Positions 22,960 to 34,942 of a stretch of 64,000 nucleotides of DNA are shown here, piece by piece. Origin of the DNA: Kudoa neothunni (lineage: Eukaryota > Cnidaria); contig OZ199838.1 of NCBI GenBank assembly GCA_964304625.1, positions 12,214,001 to 12,278,000 on the forward strand, read 5' to 3'. Numbering within the stretch: the first letter of the stretch is position 1; each line of letters begins with the position of its first letter. The notes under the pieces are model-generated. The model saw only the letters and a program-made list of their open reading frames with translations, searched no databases and was not told the DNA's origin. Position numbers and translations under genes: made by a program.

Positions 22960-25903
22960 TATACGATGAAATAATAATGCCGATCATATGAAATGTATCC
23001 GTAGCTTAAATTTACGCTAACAGGTGCAAGACAAGTACATCGATAAACTGAGTCGACGCATTTTGCTTTAATTTTATTTTTTTAAAATTTTAATGGTTTA
23101 CACTGCAAATGTCTACTTTTCTTTCTCTATAAACGAGGTTTTGTGAATATTCATATATAGGATCAAATCGTTTGAAACCAATGGTTCATTCTACTGATTT
23201 AATATTTCGGAGACGACAAAGAATCTCTTGTACTTTACGGAATATTTTTTGAATTACTGGTTTGAGAATATTTTTATTCTCAATTTGAACCTATTTATAT
23301 CGGCTTAGGTTTTATTTATAGTAAGATGGAATTTTTGGTCATATTGGCGCATTTGTAGGGAAAAACATTTTTAATTCCAATAACTACGATACACGATGCG
23401 TAGATAATTTGTATGGTTCATTTTTTTGAGACACTCCATATTTAAACTATTATGGCATGAATATAGTCGTTAAGAATGAATTCATCGTCTTATTTATTTC
23501 AAATGCACGGGTATAATTAACGAATCGCTCGAGCACAAATAAAGGGTTTTTATAAAAAAAATTAAGATATTTAGTCAATTATGAATTATCAAAAATTAAT
23601 ATATTTTAATTTTTTTAACTCACAAATATCATCAATTTAAATATAAAAAGATTTAAGAAATTAATTTTCAATTATTTTTGATCATAAAAATAGATAAAAA
23701 TCATCTAAAACAATAAATTTGATAAATGTTTTATATTATGCACATTTAAAAGATTAAGTTTGTTCACTTTGAAATTTTTAAATTATAACTCAAATGAGGT
23801 CGTAAAATTCGAAACATGAGCGCAACAACAAAATATAGAATATTTCTATTTTAGATTTTTGAGACGGTTTCTCGAAATAAGCTGTTATTCCGTCTAAATT
23901 CTCCCGTGTTTTAATTAGTAATTTTTCGTTAATAAGATAATGGATGGATCATTACAGGCATTAGATGTATTGTAGCTAATCGTTTTTACTGAATTTATTT
24001 AATGTTTTTCCTTATGTATTCGTAGTTTAAAAAGTAAAAACTATTTCTGAAATTATGATAGATTATTCTCATACAATTAAGATTGAAAATTACAACAATT
24101 AAAATACTCTATAGGAATATTTTATATAAAAAATACGCTATTTCGCAATTACGTAGCTCTCTGGTACCACCTTAAGTATTTACTCCTTTAATTTAACGAA
24201 TTGCATCACTTTAGACTCTATAACTCAATTGAAAATAAATTTTGATTTATTACCAAATTATTTAATAGTTTTATTAAAAAACTACTCAAGTTGTTACTTA
24301 TCGCCATCATAATCTCCCTCTACTACTGCTTTGCAGATTATTTCTACTTTTTATAGCACATAAAACAAGGTGGACATATTGATTTCTTCCTTATAAGCAA
24401 GTCCGAATTTATCCAAACGAATAAATCAAAAAGAAATATCAAGTAGTGAATTTGTTACTATACTTATGGCTGATTCGATTAATTAATTAATTGCCAAGAA
24501 ATCCGATTTTTTAGACAATAAAGAAAATATTTGAGAAAAAAATTATATAAGGAGATCGCATTGGAACAAAATTTATAACTTACAGGTGTTTTCATTGTTT
24601 AGGTCGTGCTTTAATTTATGAATGGTCATTTTTCATGATGAGTATTTTACGAACTTGCGATTGTTGTCAAAAGTGACAAATTAACTTTAGTGATATTTCC
24701 GATGGAGATTAAGTTGATTTTTTCAACATTTAAATAAAAATATACTGTTCTATCGTTAAAAGGTGGTCAGTTAATTCTTATAAACAATCTGCATAAATTT
24801 TTTAAAGTTAAGTTTGTTTCGCACCTTAAATCCAATTAAAACCAAGAAGAGAGATCTACTAAATGGCTTTCAGCTTATTATATTGATCCATATACGTAGA
24901 TCACGTAAAAGATTTTTTCATTAGACATTGTAAGACTCCATAACACTTTAAAAAATCGAAAATTTACCTTCTTGATGATATGAGTAAAATAATTAGCATG
25001 AGGAACGATTGAAATATTTAAGAAGCATCTTATTTATAAATAATTATTTAAAAATAATTTGTTAGTTGTTCCATAGAAATGTATTTCAACGTGTAATTAA
25101 ATTATACAGCATAAATGTATTATTCAAAAAGTTCAACATTATTTCATTGGATCAAACACATAAAACTGTAAAAATGAAGTCAGAAAACTAAGTAATAAGG
25201 TTTTCTCTAATAACGCCTTATGTTTGTTACTCAACAAAATTCATGACCATCACTGGCTGGAATGTTTGGAAAATTCAACACGAATTGAGAAAAATAGTTA
25301 ATATATTAAAAATAACATATAAAAATTTAATCGTCCAAAAATAATAATTACTCTACTCAATATAATAATTTTGAGTTAATTTGTAGCATCCTTCAATACA
25401 AATATTATTCATGCGCACGTAGTTAACCAATTTTTCTCTGAAACCAAATGGATTACAGGAACACGATAAACTATTGTATTTGACTATCACATTTATTCAA
25501 ATAACATCACGCGAAAAAATTGATTATTATTTTATATGTCTCGTGCTTTTAGCATAATCTGATTGTTGTTTTAAATGCCAGAAATTTTTAGCTATTATCG
25601 CGGCGGGGAATTTTAATGCCCAAATCACACACACACGCACGTGCATTAATTAGTTTAATCCTAACAACTTTACTCTCAAACTGTACACAAACTTTTTTAG
25701 AATATGCGATAATTATTTCTGAACGGTAGATTCGCCCTTAAGGATCAGAGATAATTATACTCGAAACTAACGACATCTTAATATTAATTGTGGTGCTAAT
25801 AGCCATTATCTTGTTAGATCCCAAACAAGCCTATCCTGATTTTAAATTTTTTTATATAATAAAAATTAATCGTTTAAATTTAAATAATTTTTATCGAATT
25901 CTG
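22960..25903. other. long gene-free AT-rich region
   Basis: Almost 3 kb with stops in all frames and no supported exon. It may contain 5' exons of the Pro/Ser-rich gene, but none could be joined. No SET or other domain that could extend the neighbouring Tudor exon was found. Confidence 0.4.
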
Positions 25904-28167
25904 TCATTTAAAATAAATTATTTTTTTGAATTTATCTGAATCCGCCTGATAATAAAACATACCGAAATATAATGGTGGTTTTAATAGTCTTATTTGATCA
26001 ATGTTGTTCCAATGATGATCTTCATCGTCGAAAAATATCCAAAAACGTCTGAAGTTGGCTTGGCCTTCAATTTTTTCAACAGTTCCGGGGAGAAAACTAT
26101 CGATACCGGGCCATCTTGCTATCACCCTGCTACCGACTATTACTTCAGAGGAATCAGGTTCAGCGTCAAAGATAATGGCATCTTCGACATCTTTTGCAAA
26201 CGCGGCAGTGTTTCCATTGTCATTTTTTACATAGATTTTATCTGACAATGCTACAATATGACCATGGTAGTATTCTCCATTGTATCCTTTGCTAAGAACA
26301 CGCGAGCCAATTCTCAAATAACCTGAAGTTCTTCGATCGTTTATAGCAGATGTGTTAGTTTTTCTAGATTTAAGTGGAATAATTAGGCTGGTTAGTTAAA
26401 TATCATGTCACCTTCTAAATGACTTTTTACGTATTGAGTTTCTAGCAATTTTCATTGACTCGTATAAAGTTCGTCCTCTTTGAAAAACATTTTAATGTTC
26501 TGTTAGTCAATTCGTAAAAATTACTGATATATGTGAGAGGTTTGCCCAGTGAGGAAAAATCCAGACTTTTTCTCCTTTTTAACACATTTCAACAGTCTGT
26601 AATAAATTCATAACGCTCAAAATGGAAAAAGTTAACACAAACCTGAAAAAAGAATGATTTTCAATACACAACTTCCAAATATCTTTAGAAATAAATGAGT
26701 TGTCGGTCACAAGGATGATTTTTCTTTTTTTCTTATTGTTCTAGATGTCAGAATTATTCAAATATAATCGTGGTATCGAAAATACTCTATTCTGCACTTT
26801 GAATTTAATTACTTTCCTTTTAAATGCTATTAGTAATAATTGCTCCCTTTATATATTTATTTAATTAATTTATGTATTTTTAATTAGTAAATACCAAAAA
26901 TAATTTTCTAAATCTATGTTATTTCGAGATATTATTAATCCTTTAGATCCAATGCACAATTCATGTTGAAGTCCAAGTATATTCTAAAAAATTGATATTA
27001 TGAGAAATAAAATTTAAATTAATTAGAGTGATTAATTAATTAATTAAATATAAATATAATTAGGTATGCGAACGTACAGTAACGGAAAATTTATGTAATC
27101 CAAAACCATGGATATTTTTTACAATTCTCAGATAGTTCATTTCACATTCTCCAGGTGTCATCGAGCTAAAGAGAAATTATTAATCTGGGAAAAACTAGCA
27201 AAAAACTACATCAATGCTCTATGTTTATCGGAAACCTGTTTTTCAAATTCTTCAGTCTAAAAATAACCCAATTAGTTACTCACATCAAACGTCACATCAT
27301 TAAATAACTTGTTTGGGTATAAATTTAAAGTTTTTCACATAGTTTGACACATTCTGCAGATCTTCATAATCTCCAAGCTCACCTAATTCACAAAATATCT
27401 CCAGTGTAACTCGCACAAATAGTTTATAATTAACTTTGAAGCGATAAAGCCGCCAATTCGACGCTTATATGATGTGGGGGTGATAGTTTTCGTTCTCGAA
27501 TATCTTTTCGAGCTTGTAGATAGAAGTGATACCTACATTCAACATTAATACAAATATCAATCATCTGAAATCAACCTGGTCAGTTCTTCAATCAATTCAT
27601 CGGGATCATGTGGGAAAAATTTCACTTTAAAATGAAAATTAAAGTTTTCTATTAGCGAACACCATTAGCTCATTTAAACAATGAAATAGAAAAAAGAATC
27701 ACTTTTAACTTGTGATCTTATAGTTTTTGTCATATCTAACCAAAACTAAATACACACATGTATAACTATCAAAGAAATAATCACATGCCGACCTACCATC
27801 TGGTTTCCGAATTCATACTGTAAACTGAAGTAGTCTCTTTCCACCAGATCCAATGTGCGGACCACCTGATTCATTAGATCTTCTCCTGTGCAATCTTTCT
27901 ATTAAATATTACTCCACGTTAGCTGTAATCAAATGAGAAATCAATACACACAACATTTACCCCCATTTTAAAAATCTGTTCACTATTGTCGAGAAATACC
28001 ACTTTACACTCCAGCTTTCTTCTATCATAATTTATCCAATTCGAAGTGGTTGATTTCTCATGAACAGCGGTTCTATTTTTTTGTGTTTTATTGTTGGAGG
28101 TAGAAAGTGAAGGATGTGTTTTTGGGTTGGTTCTCCCATTCAGGAAGGTGCTTATTCTATTAAACAT
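25904..28167 (-). CDS. FERM + FERM-adjacent domain protein fused to a SETDB1-like tandem Tudor module, 14 exons
   Basis: FERM proteins of the 4.1/FRMD class sit under the plasma membrane and bind membrane-protein tails. Exons from 5' to 3' (plus coordinates): 27961-28167, 27797-27898, 27703-27745, 27576-27648, 27435-27532, 27309-27382, 27210-27256, 27078-27165, 26895-26983, 26786-26846, 26643-26740, 26525-26596, 26412-26477, 25904-26363. All 13 introns (43-94 nt) are GT..AG and phase-consistent; product 525 residues. FERM (about 51-327): LECKVVFLDNSEQIF, LVERDYFSLQYEF, WLDMTKTIRSQVK, KVKFFPHDPDEL, LGDYEDLQN, GLIISRNNIDLENYFW, DIWKLCIENHSFFR. FA domain (about 335-372): GQTSHIYQGRTLYES. Residues about 385-505 form two Tudor-like units, the second with VGSRVIARW and FWIFFDDED, close to SETDB1 (VGSRVVAKY, FLIFFDDG). 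No SET domain follows. I know of no animal FERM protein with this tail. Confidence 0.8.
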
Positions 28168-28169
28168 TA

Positions 28170-28802
28170 CTACCTATTATGTGACTTTTATTTTTCGAAT
28201 AACAATGTGAAAAATCAAACAATTCTATTCCCAATAGTTTTACACAAATCGAGTTAAATAGCTATAGAAACGCCGTGACTCACTCTCAACCGTTCAAACA
28301 ACTGTTCTCTACTATCAAACTATTATGTCGGTGTAATAATATTCATAGTGTCGCTTTTTATAGTTGAATTATTGTATTGCCAAGGTGTATTGATCCTGTT
28401 TGTTCTTAAATCCCACGCTAAAATGGTTCCCGTGGTAACTATTTAATAAATACGCTGGGTAAAAATAAATCACCCCGCCATTAGATAACTCTAGAATTTG
28501 CTTTAGGAAAATGTGAATTACACAAAAGAACCCGAAAGCAAATGATAACTCAATCGAAGATATCCCAACAGTTTGGTTAAAGTGGCCGACTTTGATAATT
28601 AACGATAATAACTGTCAAATACTATTAATATTCATTTCTATAGTTATCAAACCATACTCTCGACTAATAGAAATAACAATTGAATCATTAATATTTTATG
28701 ATAATAAACTCAATTATATATATATATATATATATATACATATCACTAATATATGCATATATAGTAGTGAATAAATACACAAATAAAACACTATCTATAA
28801 AT
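28170..28802. other. intergenic gap between FERM-Tudor gene and DDX49, with (TA)n microsatellite
   Basis: Both genes are on the minus strand, so this holds the FERM-Tudor promoter and the DDX49 3' end. A (TA) run of about 24 bp lies at about 28715-28738. Nothing else was recognised. Confidence 0.4.
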
Positions 28803-30379
28803 CTACAGCGTAGAGGATGTTTTTAGTAATTTCTTGGCAAAAAATGGATTATTCATGTACACATGGATATTCTTCTTGAGATCGTGTGAAAGTAATTTTC
28901 GTAAAACTGCTAAAGACTTGGTCAGCTTAAGAATATATCTAAAACGAAAATCGAAGTTGTAAGCAAACAAATCATATATTAAGCGCAAAATACTTTTCGT
29001 TAGTAGCAGGTAAATCCTGCATCGAGCAATTCAATATTTTTTCTACTTCAACCAGCCGATCATAATCATGAGGGGATATCAAGGTGATGCTGGTACCGGC
29101 TCTACCTGCTCTGCTGGTACGTCCCACGCGATGGATATAATTGTCTGTAGCTAATGGCAACGAGCTAAAACCAAAATATAATGAATTCTGAGCGTGTTTT
29201 ACAATAAAACAAATAGACAGTTGGTTACTCATTGATAACTAAAGTAACATAAGGAAGATCCAATCCACGACTGGCCAGATCGGTACAAACCAATATCTGA
29301 GTGAGACAACTTTTGAATCTGCTGTAGGAGTTATTTCGTTTGGCCTGTGGCATGGCGGAATGAAGAGTCGATACACGGAACGAAAGTTTAGATAAAAGTT
29401 CGTATAGAATTTGACAATTCCAACAACTGGAAGTAAAAATAATAGCTTGCTTTGTGATTTTTTCTTTTGGTGTTTGAGGTATGCGAGTGGATTGTTTGTA
29501 TACTTTGGTGACGTTCAACTTCATTTCAGGTATGTTTAAAAAAAGCTGCAACAAATGCACCAAATGAGCATCTTTAGCAATTGGTGGTACTATGCGATAG
29601 TACTGCTTCAATGTGTCCACTGTTGACACGCTAAGTAATGATCAATAAGATGGGCGGAAAATTGAGAGTGTAACACATACGACGTAGGTTCTTTCCAAAA
29701 AAAGGCATTTAAATTGTCCTGTGTATTGATAAAATTTTTCAGTGTCTCCGAGAGAGTTGCACTTAAAGCTACTATCTGAAACTGATTCTTTGGAGGTAAA
29801 TGTTGGATAATTTCCGCAATACTATCCAGCATTTCACCCTCTTCCAACAACATATCAGCCTCATCCAGTACAAGCATCTTTATGTTTCTAAGAGTGTAGG
29901 CATGCTGAGGATCTCTTAATAAGATCTTTAGACGACCTGGAGTGGAAACAACTATGTGCGGTTTGTCAGCCAATTGTACACCATTATCCACTTCACTTAT
30001 ACCTCCACTACAGGTTAACACTTTCACTCGAATACCGCTCCCTAGGGTTGTGAATTGTTCGGCTATCTGTGCAACTAATTCTCTAATAAAAAGTATTATT
30101 ATGTGCCCATGGTTAATAATACTCATATTAAAACTACCTAGTTGGTGCCAATACCACTCCAAACACACCAAACATGTCCCTTGATAATATGCTCAACATT
30201 GGAATCACATAACATGCTGTTTTTCCGGTTCCTGTTCGTGATATCACTATTCCGTTTTTTCCATCCATTATATTGGGCATACATTCACGTTGTACTTGAG
30301 TTGGATTGTGCATTCCAACCGCCAACATGTGATTTTCAATAACTTTCGATATTTTAAAAATTTTCCAACCATCACTCAT
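28803..30379 (-). CDS. DDX49 (yeast Dbp8) DEAD-box RNA helicase, 5 exons
   Basis: Nucleolar ATP-dependent RNA helicase for small-subunit rRNA processing. Exons (5' to 3'): 30138-30379, 29681-30082, 29229-29630, 28994-29164, 28803-28938. Introns of 50-64 nt all keep phase; 450 residues against 483 in human. Visible motifs: Q motif region NPTQVQRECMP; Walker A SRTGTGKT; APTRELVAQIAEQF; TPGR; VLDEADMLL (motif II); SAT (motif III); IIFTSSC; TDLASRGLD; HRVGRTSRAGR (motif VI). DDX49-specific features are FFWKEP followed by VSTVDTLKQYYRIVP (human FFWEA..VSTVEQLDQRYLLVP) and KDAHLVHLLQ. The C-terminal tail is short. Motif I has Arg where human DDX49 has Lys (SRTGTGKT for AKTGSGKT); all other catalytic motifs are intact. 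Confidence 0.9.
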
Positions 30380-32980
30380 CTCACCGAATCTTGATTGAGT
30401 ATGTTACGAATACTGCTTCACGCCTAAACGAGGCTATTGTTTTTTTGTTGCGCTTGCGTGAGAACATTACGCCCTCTTTTAATCAAAATTCTATTCATTT
30501 TCAAATAAAATATGAGGCTAAGATAGTAAATAGAATAAATTTTATATCCTACACTCTTTTATTGTTCCTTGATAAATATTTAAAATAAATACAATTTCTG
30601 GTGATCGAATATTCGACGAAGGGTTTCAAGAAGATTTTATGTAAAATGAGACTGAATATTCCCCAAATTAAATTTATATCCGCGAGAGAATTTTACTAAA
30701 TTTTTGATGTTTAATAGAAAGTAAAAAATATTTTAGTATATTTTGAAATGGAACTTGCAGAAAATATGATGGTGGTATTTCAAAAATATTAAAAATATTA
30801 AAGAAATTGAAGTTTACACCAGGGGTGCACAAAATCCGGTACTCAATGAGATTTTTTGTGGTCCTCGATGAACTCTAATTAAGTTCAGATCAATGATACA
30901 TTTTTAAATGAAATGAAGAAATCACTCGATTATTTAATTTCAGTTGGTTCATCTAGGTATTGAATATATCGAGAACACCTAATGAAACGATCAAAAAAAT
31001 TTATTAAAGTTTTTATCATACACGAACCATTAAGAACGAAACATCAAAAACTCTTTAAATAGTCAAAGGCTTATTGCTATTAGCCACTTCACGATGTGAT
31101 ATAGAAAATAGGTTTTTTTGATCAAAGTTCGTGTACCATTTTTAATTATTTCTTCTTGAGTGTGTATGTAGGAGAAGAAAATCATACAGACGCTGGGCGG
31201 ATTTATGATTTAAAAATTCGTTTGACAACGCTAACTCGAAGTTTAAATTCAGTAAAAATAAGGTTAATAATTAAAATACGTTTTATAAACGATGCGAATT
31301 AATAAAGTATTTATATTATGTGTAAAAATCAAAGATTTTGAAAAGTTTCTATACGAAAAATAAATAAAACATGAAATAAACTTTGACACAAAGGATAAAC
31401 ATCCGTTAGAGCTGATAATGAGCACATATTAATGGGTAATTTAAACTGCATTTCACATCTACGCTCGCAGCTATTTTTTTTACCCAAGATACATCTCGTA
31501 TTCAATTCAGCTTTTTTTATTTCCAAGCTAAAACGACTGAAATTCGAAAAAAATTGATGATGAGAATAAAATATATAATGAAGGCTGGGTAGAAAAATAT
31601 TTTCATTCAATCGAGGACGAATATTATTTGTTTTCTATGTCAACCGGTATTCAATTTAAAACATTTGGTAAACTAATCCTTTATCTACTATCTACTATAC
31701 ATTTAAAGCTGAAGTGTTCGGGTGTGTGTGTCAGCAAGTATGCATGAGTCAAAATTTTTTCCTTATTGAGAGACATATGTAATTTTTTTAAATTAAAATG
31801 TGTAAAAAAATCTTTAAATCGTTTTCACGTTCCCAAATATCACAAAAAGTGTTTCGAAAATAATGATTTAGTCGATTCAAAGTTTGTTTATCGGGTTACT
31901 TAAGTTCAACAATAGGAATAACGCCGGCTTTTGTCATGGTGAAGGTCGGTTGAAGTTAAAAATCCCTTTATATGTTCTATCAAATGTTGATTAACTACTA
32001 CTATCTGACTTTGTATATAAATTTAATGTGTGAATTTAGGTGTTCGTGCAAATACACTCCTTATTTGCGGAGTTTTAACATACTTGACTTGATAAACACA
32101 TTTTGAAGGTTCTATTAATGGATTTAGATTTGACAAAAAATCTATATATGTTTAATGAATAAAGAATTGATAACGAATTCTATAATCAGATAAGTTGAAG
32201 CTTTATAATACCTACACCATGTCCGTAGATTTCATTGAAATCGCTCGCTATGTTTAACTTTCAGTGATTAAATTCAATGCAGATAGTTGTAATCTTACTC
32301 CCTCTAATTATATAAATTATTTATGTTGATATTGAAGCGATTTTTAGCTGTTTGTTTGGGAAAAGTGCAGTTATGTTTATGCTGGGCAACGCGATGCTAA
32401 TTTTAGCAATATCAATTAATTTTCGTACGGGTTCTTTTATCTCTATTACTTTTTCTATTTTTTTATCTCTTAAAAAGTTAGTGATGCACACAGATACTGG
32501 GCCGGGCCAGAATTCGACTTTTCAAATCCTCCGGGGAACAAATCACGTTTAAGGTAACATTTTGGCGGGATTTAAATAATTGAGGAATTCACAAAAATTA
32601 TCATAATTTAAATTACGCCAGTCCGAATCGTTGAAAGTATGTCACTTAACATTTTTTAGTTATTTTGCATCTGTGGGTTAATTTGAAACTTCAATATATT
32701 TCTTGAATATTATTAAGAAGCTTATTTATGCGAAATCTTTCCCAAACAACGCTGGGAGTTCCTTCTAGTTATTTGTGAATTATTTTGAATCTTGCGTTTT
32801 AAAATTCGTAAATTAATTCAAAATGTGAGCTATAACTTTAGTTTTAAACTTTCTGGACCTGGGCGATTCTGAAGAATAAAATTTGGCCGAGTATCCTAAA
32901 GTTAATGCACCATTGGTTTACACATAATCAAAATGTCGGTTCACGGGCGACGTCAATATTGATTTGAATGATAATTTATA
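30380..32980. other. gene-free region with a hAT-type tip
   Basis: About 2.6 kb of A/T-rich DNA. At about 30819 the sequence caggggtgcacaa, followed by ccggtactcaatgag, looks like the terminus of another hAT-type element. No exon or RNA gene is supported. Confidence 0.4.
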
Positions 32981-32981
32981 G

Positions 32982-33530
32982 CAGCACTTTCCTATTCATT
33001 TTAGTTCCCCCATCCCTCACCACATATGGGGGTAACTCCGAATCCCCTGTCAAAAAAAATATTTAAACAAGGATTTATTTTTAGGCGGAAAAAATATTTC
33101 TACTAAAATTGCATGGCAAGAAAACGAATGTAAATAAAATATATACATCTGGCAATTAATAAAATGTTTTAACTTTTTGGGATAATAATTAGGTTAACAC
33201 GGGGCTCTTTATTAACCAACGATATGTATTAATTATAATTTGTATAAAAACGAATATATATATAATATTTTAGTGCAAACTATTAATGTGAAAATCGCGC
33301 ACGCGCGGAATGTTTTTGTAGAGTTTTGTTTTAATTATAAATTTTAAAATTAAATGAGAAAAATGAAGAGGTGATTCATTTTAAAATATACCGTTTTAAT
33401 TAATATAATTTATTGGATGCTAATCGATTCTAATTTTAAGTATAAAAATCTAAAATAATTCAACAACCAAATAATAAATTTAATTTTGACACTAATTTTT
33501 TGTTTGTTTATGAAGTAAAACCCTTGGCGC
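32982..33530. repeat. dispersed repeat, family 1 (copy 2), inverted orientation
   Basis: Starting at 32982 the plus strand reads cagcactttcc, then ttttagttcccc and accacatatggggg. This matches the minus strand of the right ends at 5195 and 43885. Similarity continues through aggcggaaaaaatatt. A GCGCACGCGCGG block at about 33295 parallels GCGTGCGCGG at 4305, suggesting a copy of about 0.5-0.9 kb. The far end is not defined. Confidence 0.45.
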
Positions 33531-34072
33531 AACTTATTAGGCTATGGAATTCTGGTTGGTCAGACCTCTTTCATTAACGCTTTAGGCACCACAGATGTGG
33601 TAGTGTGGAACTTTACCCCACTAAACATCCTCGTTTCGGAGCAACCGCCACCCAAACCATACCCTGGACAAACGTAGAATTATTCTGGGGAAGTTATCTG
33701 AATGTAGACTTCGGTTACACGGAAAACACCTTCTGGGTTTTATTTCGTTCCTGTACCCAGACGTTTATGAGCTATGAGCGCCCGAATTCTACCCTTTCGC
33801 CAGGCTCCTCTCTAACTGCAAGCAAGGCCACGATAAATCGTAGATCCTTGCGATTATTACAGCTCTCCTACTTAATTTCGAATTAGGAGTACAGGAACTC
33901 CCGGACTAGGCTTCGAATTCACATCCGCAAGGTACGCTATCTCAACCTAACGTCATCATGCCACGTTGTCCAGGCAGGCGACTCAATGTGTGAGTCTCGG
34001 GCCCATAGTAACTGTCTCTAAGACTCCTTGGGGGTCCGAGAACACCCAATCGGGAAGTCGTGACTTAAGGCT
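33530..34072. other. GC-rich island of unknown nature
   Basis: Base composition is near 50% G+C, unlike anything around it. An open frame of 93 codons (33605-33886) has no family resemblance. On the minus strand, 33880-33960 contains gaattcgaagcc after ttaggttgagatag, loosely recalling pol III B- and A-box order of a tRNA-derived SINE; this is weak. It directly abuts the family 2 repeat at 34075. Confidence 0.3.
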
Positions 34073-34074
34073 AT

Positions 34075-34575
34075 TAAACTCAGTAAGAAGAAGGCAGAAA
34101 TGCCTAAAATGCTTTTATGAATAAGTGTTTAAGAACTATTTATAAAACTATTATCAGTCAGTCTCTTTCTTTTATGCCTCGTTTATCTTTAGAGATGTGG
34201 TCTAATAATAATACTTAAAGTGGCTATTCGCATAGTAAATAATATTTGGGTGAAACTAATTTTGACTATTATTTAATTATTTCTGACTCTAAGAGCAAAG
34301 GAATAGACAAGAAATAATTAAAATTAGGAGAATTTAAAAAAATAAAATCTTTAGACAGCTTGTGAATCAAATTTTCTGGAAGTAAGACTTTTCATTACAC
34401 AGGCGTACATATCTTTTAAGATTAGAATTTACCCCTCCAATAGTCCCTGCATACTTAAGCTAGTATAGAGCCTTAAAGTAGACATGAAATCGGCTCCCAA
34501 ATTAAGGGGGTAAATTTGGGGTTTTGACCAAGCCGGGGATAAAGTTTAAAAAACAGTTGAGAAACCATGGCCTAA
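34075..34575. mobile_element. hAT-type MITE, family 2, copy B
   Basis: It aligns with 8320-8772 over its length (shared blocks tgcctaaaatgcttttatgaa, ctcgtttatctttag, aatttacccctc, ccaaattaagggggtaaattt). Its right tip cagttgagaaaccatgg corresponds to the tip at 8761 and to the end of the hAT transposon at 15868. The final 100 bp are closer to the 15.8-kb end than copy A is. The left tip was not found; it may lie in the GC-rich island. Confidence 0.55.
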
Positions 34576-34942
34576 CTAACTCATAATTTCCTTTCCGAAA
34601 ACTTAAAATTTTGGAAGCATAAATTTAAAAACAGCAACTGAACCTTTTGCATAATTTTACGAGTAAAATAAGAATATGTACAAGGAATATAATTAGCCAT
34701 AGAATTTAAACCGCACGAAGTTGTTAATGTTCGTTGCCAATGTTAAAGGAATCAAGCATCACCGTAAATAGAAACATGAACTTTAAAAAAAGGCGGTGGT
34801 ATTATTGACATACATACATACATACATAAAATAAACTTAATCAATAAAAAATCAACAAAATAAAAACATTCAACAATAAAACGTGACAATTTACACATTT
34901 CAAAAAGTAATACAAACGTCTGCCAGCATGCTAGCTGGTCGG

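Noticed and set aside
26364-26411. A 24-nt intron in the FERM-Tudor gene (acceptor at the internal CAG)
   Set aside because: The frame also holds with a 48-nt intron ending TCTAG, which fits the length of all neighbouring introns better.
33880-33960. tRNA gene
   Set aside because: Box-like sequences are present but no cloverleaf with paired acceptor and anticodon stems could be folded by eye.
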